The notes beneath the pieces are model-generated. The model was not told the DNA's origin. It saw only the letters and a list, made by a program, of their open reading frames with translations, and did no database searches. From Variovorax boronicumulans NBRC 103145 (GTDB taxonomy: Bacteria; Pseudomonadota; Gammaproteobacteria; Burkholderiales; Burkholderiaceae_C): 47,067 nt of DNA. A program made the position numbers and the translations under genes. Shown here one piece after another: positions 30,491 to 39,018 of this stretch. The stretch is from the NCBI RefSeq assembly GCF_001591345.1, contig NZ_BCUS01000043.1, positions 1 through 47,067 on the forward strand, written 5' to 3'. Positions within the stretch are counted from its first letter, which is position 1; every line of letters starts with the position of its first letter.

Positions 30491-31487
30491 CGTCGAAGGC
30501 ATAGCGCTCCGAAGCCTGCGACAGGCCTGATTGCAGCCGCATCGCGGCGGCCATGGCGATCATGGCGCCGTTGTCGGTGCACAGATGCAACTCGGGGTAG
30601 TGCACGCGCACCTTGCGCTTGGCGCAGGCCGCGTTCAGTTGCTCGCGCAGGTTCCTGTTGGCCCCCACGCCGCCGGCCACCACCAGCCGCTTCAGGCCGG
30701 TCTGGTCCAGCGCCGCGAGCGACTTCTTCAGCAGCACCTCGACGATCGCCGCCTGCGTGGAGGCGGCAAGGTCGGCCTTGCGCGCCTCGAGCTGGTCGCC
30801 GAGCTTCTTGGCCTGCGTGAGCACGGCCGTCTTCAGTCCGGCAAACGAAAAGTCGAGATCGCCGCTGTGCAGTAGCGGGCGCGGCAGCTTGAAGGCCGCG
30901 GCGTCGCCCTCTTCGGCCAGCTTCGCGAGCCAGGGGCCGCCGGGGTACGGCAGGCCCATGAGCTTGGCGCTCTTGTCGAAGGCCTCGCCGGCCGCGTCGT
31001 CGATGGTTTCGCCGAGCAGTTCGTAGCGGCCCACGCCGTCGACCCGCATCAGCTGCGTGTGGCCGCCCGACACCAGCAGCGCCACGAACGGAAATTCGGG
31101 CGGGTCGGCGCTCAGGAACGGCGACAGCAGATGCCCTTCGAGGTGATGCACCCCCAGCACCGGCTTGCCCAGCGCCACGCCGAGCGCGCAGGCCACGCCG
31201 GCGCCCACCAGCAGCGCGCCGGCCAGGCCGGGCCCGCGCGTGTAGGCCACCACGTCGATCTCGGCCAGCGAGCGCCCGGCCTCGGCCATGACGGCTTCGG
31301 TGAGCGGCAGCACGCGGCGGATGTGGTCGCGGCTGGCCAGCTCGGGCACCACGCCGCCGTAGGCCTGGTGCATGGCGATCTGGCTGTGCAGCGCGTGCGA
31401 ACGCAGCAGCGGCAGCGCGTCGCCGTGCGACTCGACCAGCGCCACGCCGGTCTCGTCGCAGGATGATTCGATTCCCAACAAGAGCAT
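30426..31487 (-). CDS. tsaD: tRNA N6-threonylcarbamoyladenosine synthase subunit TsaD
   Basis: 353-residue ASKHA-fold protein that transfers the threonylcarbamoyl group to A37 of ANN-decoding tRNAs. G-I-E-S-S-C-D-E-T, the metal histidines in H-x-x-H (V-H-H-L-E-G-H), and S-G-G-H-T and G-G-V-G-A-N are all intact. The minus-strand ATG at 31487 is preceded by TACACT (31500-31495) with only 7 bases between, predicting a leaderless mRNA. The 3' end overlaps the hydrolase gene. Confidence 0.96.
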   Translation of the reverse strand: MLLLGIESSCDETGVALVESHGDALPLLRSHALHSQIAMHQAYGGVVPELASRDHIRRVLPLTEAVMAEAGRSLAEIDVVAYTRGPGLAGALLVGAGVACALGVALGKPVLGVHHLEGHLLSPFLSADPPEFPFVALLVSGGHTQLMRVDGVGRYELLGETIDDAAGEAFDKSAKLMGLPYPGGPWLAKLAEEGDAAAFKLPRPLLHSGDLDFSFAGLKTAVLTQAKKLGDQLEARKADLAASTQAAIVEVLLKKSLAALDQTGLKRLVVAGGVGANRNLREQLNAACAKRKVRVHYPELHLCTDNGAMIAMAAAMRLQSGLSQASERYAFDVRPRWPMASLMTPETPLPETA

Positions 31488-31494
31488 GGCGCCG

Positions 31495-31500
31495 AGTGTA
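31495..31500 (-). promoter_or_regulatory. Putative -10 of tsaD (leaderless spacing)
   Basis: TACACT on the minus strand lies 7 bases before the tsaD ATG, so the transcript would begin at or next to the start codon. No Shine-Dalgarno sequence is visible. Confidence 0.4.
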
Positions 31501-31587
31501 GGGGCCGCCCGCCGGCGGCGCCCGCGAAGGGGCAAGCGAGGCACGGAAGTTGCACGAGCGGAATGCGCTCCTTCTGCGCCCCCACGA

Positions 31588-32853
31588 ATGACTTCCGGCC
31601 TGAGCTTCCTGATCGCCGCGCGCCGATGCGAGATCGACGCGCTGGACCAGCTCGCGCGCACCAGCGAGCTGGTCGGCGCCATCGGGCGGCTCGTGCATGC
31701 GCTGCAGCGCGAGCGCGGCATGTCGAACGTGTTCCTGGCCTCGCACGGCGGGCGCTTTGCTGATCAGCGCGGCCCGCAGATCGCCGAATGCCTGGCGCTC
31801 GAGCAGCAGGTGCGCGCCGGCTTCGACCGGCTCGAGGCCGAGCACCACCGCGCGGTGGGCGCCGGCCACGGCGCGCGCCTGTTCAGCCGCATCGCCTGGG
31901 TGCTGCCCGGTCTGGACGCCCTGCCCGCGCTGCGCCGGCGCATCGACGCGCTCGAACTCCAGCCCGCGCAGGCCGTGGCCGCCTTCGCCAAGCTGGTGGC
32001 CGGCCTGCTGGCGGTGGTGTTCGAGGCGGCCGACGGCGCCACCGACCCCGAAATCTCGCGCCTGCTGGTGGCGATGTTCAATTTCATGCAGGGCAAGGAG
32101 TTCGCCGGCCAGGAGCGGGCCTTCGGCGCCGCCGCGCTCGCGCTGGGCCGGGGCGACGACGCGCAGCGCCAGCAGTGGCGCCACCTCATCGAGTCGCAGG
32201 AGCGCTGCTTCCAGGTGTTCATCGATTTCTCGGGCGACGCGGTGCGCACGCTGTGGCACGACAGCCAGTCGGACGCCGTGCTGGCCGAACTCGAGCGCCT
32301 GCGCCGCAAGGGCGCCACCTCGGTGCCGGCCGACGCGCTGCTGAGCCAGGCCTGGTTCGACTGCTGCACGCGGCGCATCGACGCCATGCAGACGGTCGAG
32401 AACCGCCTCTCGGCCGACCTGCGCGCGCTGTGCGACCACAAGACCGCCCAGGCGCGCAGCGAGCTGGCGGCCTACCGGCAACTGCTCGGCACGCTGGCCC
32501 CGCAGGCCGGCGGCGCGCTCTTCTTCGACGATGCCCAGCAGGCGCAGGATGCCACGCCGGCGCAGCTCGGGCGCCACCTCGAACGCTCGGTGCTCGACAT
32601 GGTCCAGGAGCAGTCGCAGCGCCTGCAGGCCATGAGCGACGAGCTCGACACCGTGCGTGCCTCGCTCAACGAACGCAAGATCGTCGAGCGCGCCAAGGGC
32701 CTGCTGATGGCGCACCGCCGCCTGAGCGAGGCCGAGGCGCACAAGATGCTGCGCCAGACCGCCATGAACCAGAAGCGCCGCCTCGTCGACGTGGCCGAGT
32801 CGATGCTGGCCATGGCCGACTACCTGCCGCTCGAGCCTGCACCGCGACGCTGA
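31588..32853 (+). CDS. nasR: Nitrate/nitrite-responsive antiterminator, NIT-ANTAR (NasR type)
   Basis: 421-residue regulator. An N-terminal NIT (nitrate- and nitrite-sensing) domain covers about residues 30-290, with the family motif L-Q-R-E-R-G-M-S-N at 39-47. A C-terminal ANTAR RNA-binding domain lies at about 350-410, with E-R-A-K-G-L-L-M and [10 protein letters not shown]. In Klebsiella, NasR binds nitrate and stops termination in the nasF leader. The same leader features follow this gene directly, before nrtA. The ATG at 31588 gives the usual length. It is divergent from tsaD. Confidence 0.9.
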   Translation: MTSGLSFLIAARRCEIDALDQLARTSELVGAIGRLVHALQRERGMSNVFLASHGGRFADQRGPQIAECLALEQQVRAGFDRLEAEHHRAVGAGHGARLFSRIAWVLPGLDALPALRRRIDALELQPAQAVAAFAKLVAGLLAVVFEAADGATDPEISRLLVAMFNFMQGKEFAGQERAFGAAALALGRGDDAQRQQWRHLIESQERCFQVFIDFSGDAVRTLWHDSQSDAVLAELERLRRKGATSVPADALLSQAWFDCCTRRIDAMQTVENRLSADLRALCDHKTAQARSELAAYRQLLGTLAPQAGGALFFDDAQQAQDATPAQLGRHLERSVLDMVQEQSQRLQAMSDELDTVRASLNERKIVERAKGLLMAHRRLSEAEAHKMLRQTAMNQKRRLVDVAESMLAMADYLPLEPAPRR

Positions 32854-32932
32854 CCCGGGCCGCTTGGATTGGTGCAGCGCACAACAACTGTGCGTCGCCC
32901 GGGTTAGCGAGCCAGCAGGAACTTTCTCCTGC
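32853..32932 (+). repeat. Nested hairpins after the antiterminator gene
   Basis: ACCCGGGC (32853-32860) pairs with GCCCGGGT (32897-32904) around CGCACA/TGTGCG (32878-32883 with 32889-32894). GCAGGA/TCCTGC (32915-32920 with 32927-32932) follows with a 6-base loop. There is no U-tract. They may end the regulator transcript, and the inner one overlaps the NtrC-type site. Confidence 0.4.
32879..32893 (+). promoter_or_regulatory. NtrC-type enhancer site
   Basis: GCAC-AACAACT-GTGC matches the NtrC binding consensus GCAC-N7-GTGC. It lies about 125 bases upstream of the predicted start of the sigma-54 promoter, a normal distance for an enhancer. Confidence 0.6.
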
Positions 32933-32985
32933 ACCGGCGCGCCCTGCCAGCTATCTTTTCCATAGCTCCCAATGGCGGGTTCGAG

Positions 32986-33001
32986 CTGGCACGTCGCTTG
33001 C
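32986..33001 (+). promoter_or_regulatory. sigma-54 (-24/-12) promoter of the nrt operon
   Basis: CTGGCACG-TCGC-TTGC matches the sigma-54 consensus at all key positions. GG at 32988-32989 and GC at 33000-33001 are separated by exactly 10 bases. The predicted transcript starts near 33013, just before the first leader hairpin. Confidence 0.8.
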
Positions 33002-33015
33002 GTAGCCCTTGGCAC

Positions 33016-33060
33016 GGGACCGCAAGGTCTCAAAGGCAGGTTGCACCCAACGGCGGGTGC
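33016..33060 (+). promoter_or_regulatory. Two-hairpin ANTAR target in the nrt leader
   Basis: The first hairpin is GGGACC (33016-33021), GCAA, GGTCTC (33026-33031). The second is GCACCC (33043-33048), loop AACGGC, GGGTGC (33055-33060). They are 11 bases apart. The second loop is a hexamer with A at position 1 and G at position 4, the conserved ANTAR recognition residues. The first can open to a hexaloop but lacks the A1/G4 pattern. Confidence 0.6.
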
Positions 33061-33077
33061 GGCCCACCGAACCGGAC

Positions 33078-33150
33078 AAAGGCGTCCCCATCCCGCAAGG
33101 GCTCGTTCACGAGCAGCCCCTGCGCGGTGCGGACGCCTTTTCGTTTTTGT
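33078..33150 (+). terminator. Leader terminator before nrtA
   Basis: AAAGGCGTCC (33078-33087) pairs perfectly with GGACGCCTTT (33131-33140), followed by TCGTTTTTGT. An inner stem GCTCG (33101-33105) with CGAGC (33110-33114) and flanking pairs extends it. It lies between the sigma-54 promoter and the nrtA ATG, so transcripts must pass it to express the transporter. Confidence 0.82.
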
Positions 33151-33172
33151 CTTTCACTTCTGGAGCCCCGCC

Positions 33173-34420
33173 ATGTCCGATCTGCTGCTGAAAACCAAAC
33201 TGAGCCGGCGCCGCGTGCTGCAGGCCGCCGCCCTCGGCGCCGTGGGCATCGACCCCGCGCTGCGCGCCGCCGTCTGGGCCCAGGGCTCGGACAAGCCCGA
33301 GAAGGAAGAAGTGAAGATCGGCTTCATCCCGCTGACCGATTGCGCCAGCGTGGTGATGGCCTCGGTGCTGGGCATCGACAAGAAGTACGGCGTGAAGATC
33401 GTCCCCAGCAAGGAAGCCAGCTGGGCCGGCGTACGCGACAAGCTCGTGAACGGCGACCTCGACATGGCGCACGTGCTCTACGGCCTCGTGTACGGCATGC
33501 ACCTGGGCGTGAGCGGCCCGAAGAAGGACATGGCCGTGCTCATGACCCTGAACAACAACGGCCAGGCCATCACGCTGTCCAAGAAGCTGGCCGACAAGGG
33601 CGCGGTCGATGCGGCCTCGCTCGCCAAGCTCATCGCCAAGGAAAAGGGCGAATACACCTTCGCCCACACCTTCCCCACCGGCACGCACGCCATGTGGCTC
33701 TACTACTGGCTCGCCTCGGCCGGCATCGATCCGTTCAAGGACGTGAAGAACATCACCGTGCCGCCCCCGCAGATGGTGGCCAACATGCGCGTGGGCAACA
33801 TGGACGGCTACTGCGTGGGCGAGCCCTGGGGCCAGCGCGCGATCATGGACGGCATCGGCTTCACCGGCATCACCACCCAGGACATCTGGAAGGACCACCC
33901 CGAGAAGGTGCTGGGCTGCACCGCGGAGTTCACGAAGAAGTACCCGAACACCGCGCGCGCCGTCACGGCCGCGATCCTCGAGGCCGGCAAGTGGATCGAC
34001 ACCGGCCTGCAGAACAAGAACAAGATGGCCGAAACCATTGCTGACAAGAGCTACGTCAACACCAGCGTGGACGCGATCAACCAGCGCATCCTGGGCCGCT
34101 ACACCAACGGCCTGGGCAAGAGCTGGGACGACCCCAACCACATGAAGTTCTACAACGGCGGCGCCGTGAACTTCCCGTACCTCTCGGACGGCATGTGGTT
34201 CCTCACGCAGCACAAGCGCTGGGGCCTCTTGAAGGAGCACCCCGACTACCTGAAGGTGGCCACCGAGATCAACCGCATCGACATCTACAAGCAGGCCGCC
34301 GCCGCCACGCAGACGCCCGTGCCCAAGGACGTGCTGCGCACCAGCAAGCTCTTCGACGGCACCGTCTGGGACGGCAAGGACCCGAAGAAGTACGCCGAGT
34401 CTTTCAAGCTCCATGTCTGA
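33173..34420 (+). CDS. nrtA: ABC nitrate transporter, substrate-binding protein
   Basis: 415-residue periplasmic nitrate-binding protein of the NrtA/CmpA family. The N-terminal S-R-R-R-V-L-Q with a hydrophobic stretch is a Tat signal. The mature domain begins near V-K-I-G-F-I-P-L-T-D-C-A, and P-T-G-T-H-A-M-W-L-Y-Y-W, P-P-P-Q-M and C-V-G-E-P-W are family segments. No lipobox cysteine is seen. TGGAG precedes the ATG at 33173. First gene of nrtABD, behind the regulated leader. Confidence 0.92.
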   Translation: MSDLLLKTKLSRRRVLQAAALGAVGIDPALRAAVWAQGSDKPEKEEVKIGFIPLTDCASVVMASVLGIDKKYGVKIVPSKEASWAGVRDKLVNGDLDMAHVLYGLVYGMHLGVSGPKKDMAVLMTLNNNGQAITLSKKLADKGAVDAASLAKLIAKEKGEYTFAHTFPTGTHAMWLYYWLASAGIDPFKDVKNITVPPPQMVANMRVGNMDGYCVGEPWGQRAIMDGIGFTGITTQDIWKDHPEKVLGCTAEFTKKYPNTARAVTAAILEAGKWIDTGLQNKNKMAETIADKSYVNTSVDAINQRILGRYTNGLGKSWDDPNHMKFYNGGAVNFPYLSDGMWFLTQHKRWGLLKEHPDYLKVATEINRIDIYKQAAAATQTPVPKDVLRTSKLFDGTVWDGKDPKKYAESFKLHV

Positions 34421-34433
34421 GGAGAAACGCACC

Positions 34434-35357
34434 ATGGTCAGCGCTGTCTTCCATTCCCCGCTCGACGCCGTGGCCTCGCAGGTCACCGCGCCCGTGGTGT
34501 CCAGGCCCCTGGCACCCGCCCCTGCTGCGGCCGTTGCGGCGGCGGCACCCATGCCGCGCACCCGCGCGCCCCTCGATCTGCGCGCCTTCTGGATGCGCGT
34601 GCTCCCGCCGTTCCTGGGCTTCGGCCTGCTGGTGCTGGTGTGGGAGATCGTGGCCATGAAGAGCACCACCGGCTTCCCCTCGCCGCTGGCCACCTGGCAG
34701 CAGGCGCTCACGGTGTTCAGCGACCCGTTCTACAGCAAGGGGCCGAACGACCAGGGCGTGGGCTGGAACGTGCTGTCGTCACTGCAGCGCGTGGCGCTGG
34801 GCTTCGGCCTGGCGGCGGCGGTCGGCATTCCGGCCGGCTTCGCCATCGGGCGCTTCGAGTTCCTCTCGCGCATGTTCAACCCGCTCATCAGCCTGCTGCG
34901 CCCGGTGTCGCCGCTGGCGTGGCTGCCCATCGGCCTCTTGGTGTTCAAGGGCGCCAACCCGGCCGCGATCTGGACCATCTTCATCTGCTCGATCTGGCCG
35001 ATGGTCATCAACACCGCCGTGGGCGTGCAGCGCGTGCCCAGCGACTACATGAACGTGGCCAAGGTGCTCAACCTCAGCGAATGGAAGATCCTCACCAAGA
35101 TCCTCTTTCCCGCCGTGCTGCCCTACATGCTCACGGGCGTGCGGCTGGCGGTGGGCACCGCGTGGCTGGTGATCGTCGCGGCCGAGATGCTCACGGGCGG
35201 CGTCGGCATCGGCTTCTGGGTGTGGGACGAGTGGAACAACCTCAACGTCGCCAACATCATCATCGCGATCTTCGTGATCGGCATCGTCGGCCTGGTGCTG
35301 GAGTTCGCGCTCATCAAGCTCGCCACCGCATTCACGTTCGAAGAGGTGAAGTCATGA
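34434..35357 (+). CDS. nrtB: ABC nitrate transporter, permease
   Basis: 307-residue inner-membrane permease with five or six helices and the ABC loop E-A-A-like segment around Y-M-N-V-A-K-V-L-N-L-S-E-W. A 45-residue Ala/Pro-rich N-terminal extension precedes the first helix. The ATG at 34434 is chosen because GAGGAG (34419-34424) lies 9 bases upstream. An earlier ATG at 34413 sits inside nrtA. It overlaps the ATPase gene by 4 bases. Confidence 0.92.
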   Translation: MVSAVFHSPLDAVASQVTAPVVSRPLAPAPAAAVAAAAPMPRTRAPLDLRAFWMRVLPPFLGFGLLVLVWEIVAMKSTTGFPSPLATWQQALTVFSDPFYSKGPNDQGVGWNVLSSLQRVALGFGLAAAVGIPAGFAIGRFEFLSRMFNPLISLLRPVSPLAWLPIGLLVFKGANPAAIWTIFICSIWPMVINTAVGVQRVPSDYMNVAKVLNLSEWKILTKILFPAVLPYMLTGVRLAVGTAWLVIVAAEMLTGGVGIGFWVWDEWNNLNVANIIIAIFVIGIVGLVLEFALIKLATAFTFEEVKS

Positions 35358-36163
35358 ACGACGATTCCAAGTACATCGAGATCCACAACGTCGAACAGGC
35401 GTTCAAGACGCCCAAGGGCCGCTTCGTCGCGCTGCGCGACGTGAACCTGAACGTGGCCAAGGGCGAGTTCGTCACGCTCATCGGGCACTCGGGCTGCGGC
35501 AAGTCGACGCTGCTGAACCTCATCGCCGGACTGACCACGCCCACGCAAGGCGTGCTGCTGTGCGCCAACAAGGAGATCAAGGGCCCGGGCCCCGAGCGCG
35601 CCGTGGTGTTCCAGAACCACTCGCTGCTGCCCTGGCTCACCTGCTTCGAGAACGTGTACCTCGCGGTCGAGCGCGTGTTCGCGGCCACCGAAAGCAAGGC
35701 GCAGCTGCGCGAGCGCACCGACGCGGCGCTCGCGCTGGTGGGCCTCACGCCCGCGGCGCAGAAGCGGCCTGGCGAAATCTCGGGCGGCATGAAGCAGCGC
35801 GTGGGCATCGCCCGTGCGCTGTCGATGGAGCCCAAGGTGCTGCTGATGGACGAGCCCTTCGGCGCGCTCGACGCCCTCACCCGCGCCAAGCTGCAGGACG
35901 AACTGCTCGCCATCGTGCAGAAGACGCGCAGCACCGTCGTCATGGTCACGCACGATGTCGACGAAGCCGTGCTGCTCAGCGACCGCATCGTGATGCTCAC
36001 CAACGGCCCGGCCGCCACCATCGGCGACGTGCTGGCGGTGGACATCGCGCGCCCGCGCAACCGCGTCGCGCTGGCCGAAGACCCGGCCTATGTGCATGCG
36101 CGCAAGGCGGTGATCGATTTCCTCTACACGCGCCAGGCGCATGTGGAGAAGGCCGCGGCCTGA
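35354..36163 (+). CDS. nrtD: ABC nitrate transporter, ATP-binding protein
   Basis: 269-residue single ATPase domain. Walker A is GHSGCGKST, the signature ISGGMKQR, Walker B LLMDEP, and the switch His lies in V-T-H-D-V-D-E-A. The Q-loop is in V-V-F-Q-N-H-S-L-L-P-W. It lacks the extra binding-protein domain of cyanobacterial NrtC, so it corresponds to NrtD. Its ATG overlaps the nrtB stop (ATGA). Confidence 0.92.
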   Translation: MNDDSKYIEIHNVEQAFKTPKGRFVALRDVNLNVAKGEFVTLIGHSGCGKSTLLNLIAGLTTPTQGVLLCANKEIKGPGPERAVVFQNHSLLPWLTCFENVYLAVERVFAATESKAQLRERTDAALALVGLTPAAQKRPGEISGGMKQRVGIARALSMEPKVLLMDEPFGALDALTRAKLQDELLAIVQKTRSTVVMVTHDVDEAVLLSDRIVMLTNGPAATIGDVLAVDIARPRNRVALAEDPAYVHARKAVIDFLYTRQAHVEKAAA

Positions 36164-36188
36164 CCCGGCAGGCGCGGCACGACGGGCA

Positions 36189-37472
36189 TCAAGACATGAT
36201 GACCTGCAGGCTGTGCTCGTACCACCCGGTCAGGCGCTCGAAGGTGTCCACGAGCGCTTCGCTGGAGCGCACCAGCGTGGCGCGCCCCTCGGGGCTGTCG
36301 AGCGCCTGCACGCCGCCGACGAGGCGCAGCCACTCGTCGCGCGCGCTCGCCAGCCCGGCACGGATCTCGGGCGAGCTGAGCGGGGCACGCTCCAGCTCCA
36401 GCAGCGCGGCTTCGAATTCGTTCATGGTCGGCAGCAGCCGCTCACGCGAGGCGCCGGCCGCGAGCGTCGAGGCCAGCAGCGCGTCCTTGGCGAGACGCTG
36501 CGCGCGCATGCGCTGCCGTCCGCAGATGTTGACGATGCGCAGCGCGCGCCGTGCACCCGACGCTTCCAGCGCGTCCGTCAGCGCCTCGGCCGCCGACAGC
36601 AAGGCCTCGCCGCGCGCATCGATCGCGGCCAGCCCTTGCGATGCCGGCTTGGCAACCAGCAGCGCGGCCAGCGCGAGCCACGCCGCCTGCACCTCGCCGA
36701 GCGCCTGCACGCCGGCCGGGCCCAGCTCGAGGGCCGTCAGATGATCCAGCGTCTGCTGCACCCGCTCGGTCGACTGCGTGCGCAGCACGCGCGCACGCTG
36801 CGCATCGATGCCGGCCGCGAGCTGCGCCGCCACGCGCACCAGCCGCTGCGAGAGCATGCGCAGCTGGCCCGCGCGGTTGATCGCCTCGGCCCACTGCGCG
36901 GCCTCGATGACCGAGCGCGACACCTCGCCCAGCCGCAGGTTGGCGTGCATCGCGGCGCCGCGCAGCAGGCCGAAGGCCTCGTCCTCGCCGATGCCGCGCG
37001 CAGACATCAGCAGGCCCTTGGCGCGATCGACCCACTTGCGCTCGTCCATGCGCGTGCGCAGGGCATCGAGTTCTGTGCGCAGCGCGGCCTCGCGGGTCCA
37101 GCGGGCCTGCGCCTGCGCGATCAGTGCCGCGAGCGAATCGACGCCTTCAATGGGTACCCACCCGTGCACGCCCGCGGCCACGAGCGCCGCGTGCTGCGCG
37201 CCGTCCAGCGGCGCGCTCATCACGCCCAGGGCGCACGGCGGTGCGCCGCCCCAGGGGGCCAGCGCATCGAGCAGCGCGTCGAGCTGCGGCTCTGTTTCAT
37301 CCAGATGCACCAGGACCATCGACGGTGCAAGCGCCTGCGTGCGCTGCACCAGCGTGTGGCAGCCCGCGCGCCCGAGCACCGCGACGCCCGCGGCATCGAT
37401 CGACTGCTGCAGCGACGCCGGCAAGGGCTCGCCTTCAGCGGGTTCAGGGGAAAGGACGACGAGAAGGGACAT
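36189..37472 (-). CDS. Degenerate receiver-ANTAR protein with tandem PilJ nitrate-sensor-like motifs
   Basis: 427-residue soluble protein. Residues 1-125 resemble a response-regulator receiver. Asp58 in L-D-E-T-E-P matches the phosphoacceptor, but the acidic pair and the conserved Lys are missing. An ANTAR RNA-binding domain covers about 138-192 ([18 protein letters not shown]). The C-terminal half has two copies of the PilJ/NarX-like motif, A-I-N-R-A-G-Q-L-R-M-L-S-Q-R (197-210) and V-N-I-C-G-R-Q-R-M-R-A-Q-R (314-326). No membrane helix is seen, so sensing would be cytoplasmic. It is divergent from the MFS nitrate transporter and convergent with nrtD. Related in part to NasT. The start at 37472 has no clear ribosome binding site. 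Confidence 0.85.
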   Translation of the reverse strand: MSLLVVLSPEPAEGEPLPASLQQSIDAAGVAVLGRAGCHTLVQRTQALAPSMVLVHLDETEPQLDALLDALAPWGGAPPCALGVMSAPLDGAQHAALVAAGVHGWVPIEGVDSLAALIAQAQARWTREAALRTELDALRTRMDERKWVDRAKGLLMSARGIGEDEAFGLLRGAAMHANLRLGEVSRSVIEAAQWAEAINRAGQLRMLSQRLVRVAAQLAAGIDAQRARVLRTQSTERVQQTLDHLTALELGPAGVQALGEVQAAWLALAALLVAKPASQGLAAIDARGEALLSAAEALTDALEASGARRALRIVNICGRQRMRAQRLAKDALLASTLAAGASRERLLPTMNEFEAALLELERAPLSSPEIRAGLASARDEWLRLVGGVQALDSPEGRATLVRSSEALVDTFERLTGWYEHSLQVIMS

Positions 37473-37527
37473 GGCGGCAAGGTGTGGCAAGGCCCGGGAA
37501 GCATAGGCCACGCCAGCCTGCATTCGC

Positions 37528-37542
37528 AGGCACGCCTCTTGC
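37528..37542 (+). promoter_or_regulatory. sigma-54 (-24/-12) promoter of the MFS nitrate transporter gene
   Basis: AGGCACG-CCTC-TTGC matches the consensus except for the first base. GG (37529-37530) and GC (37541-37542) are exactly 10 bases apart. The start is predicted near 37554, before the leader hairpins. It is the same promoter type as that of nrtA. Confidence 0.68.
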
Positions 37543-37555
37543 ATCGAAGGGGGCA

Positions 37556-37573
37556 CGGTGTAACGAAGCACCG
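37556..37573 (+). promoter_or_regulatory. ANTAR-type hairpin in the MFS leader
   Basis: CGGTGT (37556-37561), loop AACGAA (37562-37567), GCACCG (37568-37573). The hexaloop has A1 and G4 as in the nrt leader (AACGGC). A second stem, CCCGGCC with GGCCGGG (37604-37625 region), follows but lacks that loop pattern. Confidence 0.5.
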
Positions 37574-37636
37574 CTTTGGTGAGGCTGCAGGTTCCTGCAT
37601 CCAACCCGGCCATCCTCAGGCCGGGCTCACCCCCAT

Positions 37637-37717
37637 GCCGACGGCGTTCGCCGCCGGCCTCCCGACTCCACCCCTGTCCGTCGACACGACCGCTGCCCGG
37701 TCGCGCCGCGGCTTTTT
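37637..37717 (+). terminator. Leader terminator with competing hairpin before the MFS gene
   Basis: GCCG-a-CGGCG (37637-37646) can pair with CGCCGCGGC (37704-37712), a 9-bp stem with one bulge followed directly by TTTTT. The same left arm can instead pair with CGCCGCCGGC (37649-37658). These are mutually exclusive, as in attenuators. A third stem, CGACCG/CGGTCG (37687-37692 with 37698-37703), stacks inside the terminator. Confidence 0.6.
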
Positions 37718-37732
37718 GCACCTTTGAACACC

Positions 37733-38998
37733 ATGTCCGGTTTCAGGAATTTCTTGCAGTCAGGCCACAGTCCGACCCTGTTCGCGGCCTTCCTGTACTT
37801 CTCGTTCTCCTGCTGCATCTGGGTGCTCAACGGCGCCATGGCGCCCTTCATCGGCGAGACCTTCAACCTCTCGCCCGCGCAGAAGGGCCTGATGCTGTCG
37901 GTGCCGATCATCGCGGGCGCGCTCATGCGCTTCCCGCTGGGCCTGCTGTCGCAGTACATCGGCCGCAAGAAGGCCACGCTGGTCGAAATGGGCCTGATCG
38001 CCGTGGCGATGCTGTTCGGCTTCTTCTTCGTGAAGAGCTTCAACGACCTGCTCGCCATGGGCGTGCTGCTGGGCATCGCGGGCGCGAGCTTCGGCGTGGC
38101 GCTGTCGCTGGGCTCGGGCTGGTTCCCGCCGCAGCACAAGGGCTTGGCGATGGGCCTGGTGGGCGCGGGCAACGTGGGCACGGCCGTGTCGGTGCTGGTG
38201 GCGCCGCCGCTGGCCAACTGGCTGGGCTGGCAGGCGGTGTACGGCGTGGCCGCCGTCGCGATCCTCATCCCGATGGTCGTGATGGTGTTCTTCGCCAAGG
38301 AGCCGCCGGACGTGGACCCGCACGGCAGCTTCCGCGCCCACATCGCCTGCCTGTTCGAGAAAGACGGCTGGGTCTTCAGCCTGATCTACGGCGTGACCTT
38401 CGGCGGCTTCATCGGCCTCACGACCTTCCTGCCCTCGTACTACTACGACCAGTTCGGCGTGAGCAAGGTGCAGGCGGGCCAGCTGACGATGCTCGCGGCC
38501 TTCATGGGCGCGGCGGTGCGCATCGTGGGCGGCTGGCTGTCCGACCGCTGGGGCGGCGTGAACACGCTCACGGTGGTGCTGCTGGTGGTGGCCGTGGGCC
38601 TCGTGCTGGTGGGCTTCTCGTCGGGCTCGCTGGCGCTCACCACGCTGCTGCTGATCGTGTGCTTCGCCGCGCTGGGCGCGGGCAACGGCGCGCTGTTCCA
38701 GCTGGTGCCGCTGCGCTGGCCCACGAGCACGGCGGTGGCCGGCTCGATGATCGGAGAGATCGGCGCCCTCGGCGGCGGCCTGGTGCCCAACGCCATGGGC
38801 CTGTCGAAGCAGTACCTGGGCAGCTATGCCTGGGGCTTCGTGTTCTTCGGTGCGCTCTCGCTGGCGATGCTGGGCGTGATGCGCGTGATGCAGATCCGCT
38901 GGACGCGCACCTGGGCCGAAAAAGGCGGACGCGCGCGCGTCACGCCGGCGCCTGCGGTTGCCAAGCCCTCGCCCGTTCGCAAGGCCGCCCGTTCATGA
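37733..38998 (+). CDS. Nitrate/nitrite MFS transporter, NarK/NasA type
   Basis: 421-residue major facilitator with 12 predicted helices. The nitrate signatures G-A-G-N-V-G-T-A-V (about residue 142) and G-A-G-N-G-A-L-F-Q-L-V-P-L-R (about 320) are both present, as is the arginine in helix 2 (L-M-R-F-P-L-G). Predicted to import nitrate for assimilation. No Shine-Dalgarno sequence is obvious before the ATG at 37733. It is convergent with the kinase gene, with a 20-base gap and no terminator. Confidence 0.93.
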   Translation: MSGFRNFLQSGHSPTLFAAFLYFSFSCCIWVLNGAMAPFIGETFNLSPAQKGLMLSVPIIAGALMRFPLGLLSQYIGRKKATLVEMGLIAVAMLFGFFFVKSFNDLLAMGVLLGIAGASFGVALSLGSGWFPPQHKGLAMGLVGAGNVGTAVSVLVAPPLANWLGWQAVYGVAAVAILIPMVVMVFFAKEPPDVDPHGSFRAHIACLFEKDGWVFSLIYGVTFGGFIGLTTFLPSYYYDQFGVSKVQAGQLTMLAAFMGAAVRIVGGWLSDRWGGVNTLTVVLLVVAVGLVLVGFSSGSLALTTLLLIVCFAALGAGNGALFQLVPLRWPTSTAVAGSMIGEIGALGGGLVPNAMGLSKQYLGSYAWGFVFFGALSLAMLGVMRVMQIRWTRTWAEKGGRARVTPAPAVAKPSPVRKAARS

Positions 38999-39018
38999 GC
39001 CATGTCGCCCGCCCCCGC

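Noticed and set aside
33009..33024. A second TTGGCACGG element as another sigma-54 promoter
   Set aside because: The GG-to-GC spacing is 9, not 10, and the sequence is accounted for by the first leader hairpin.
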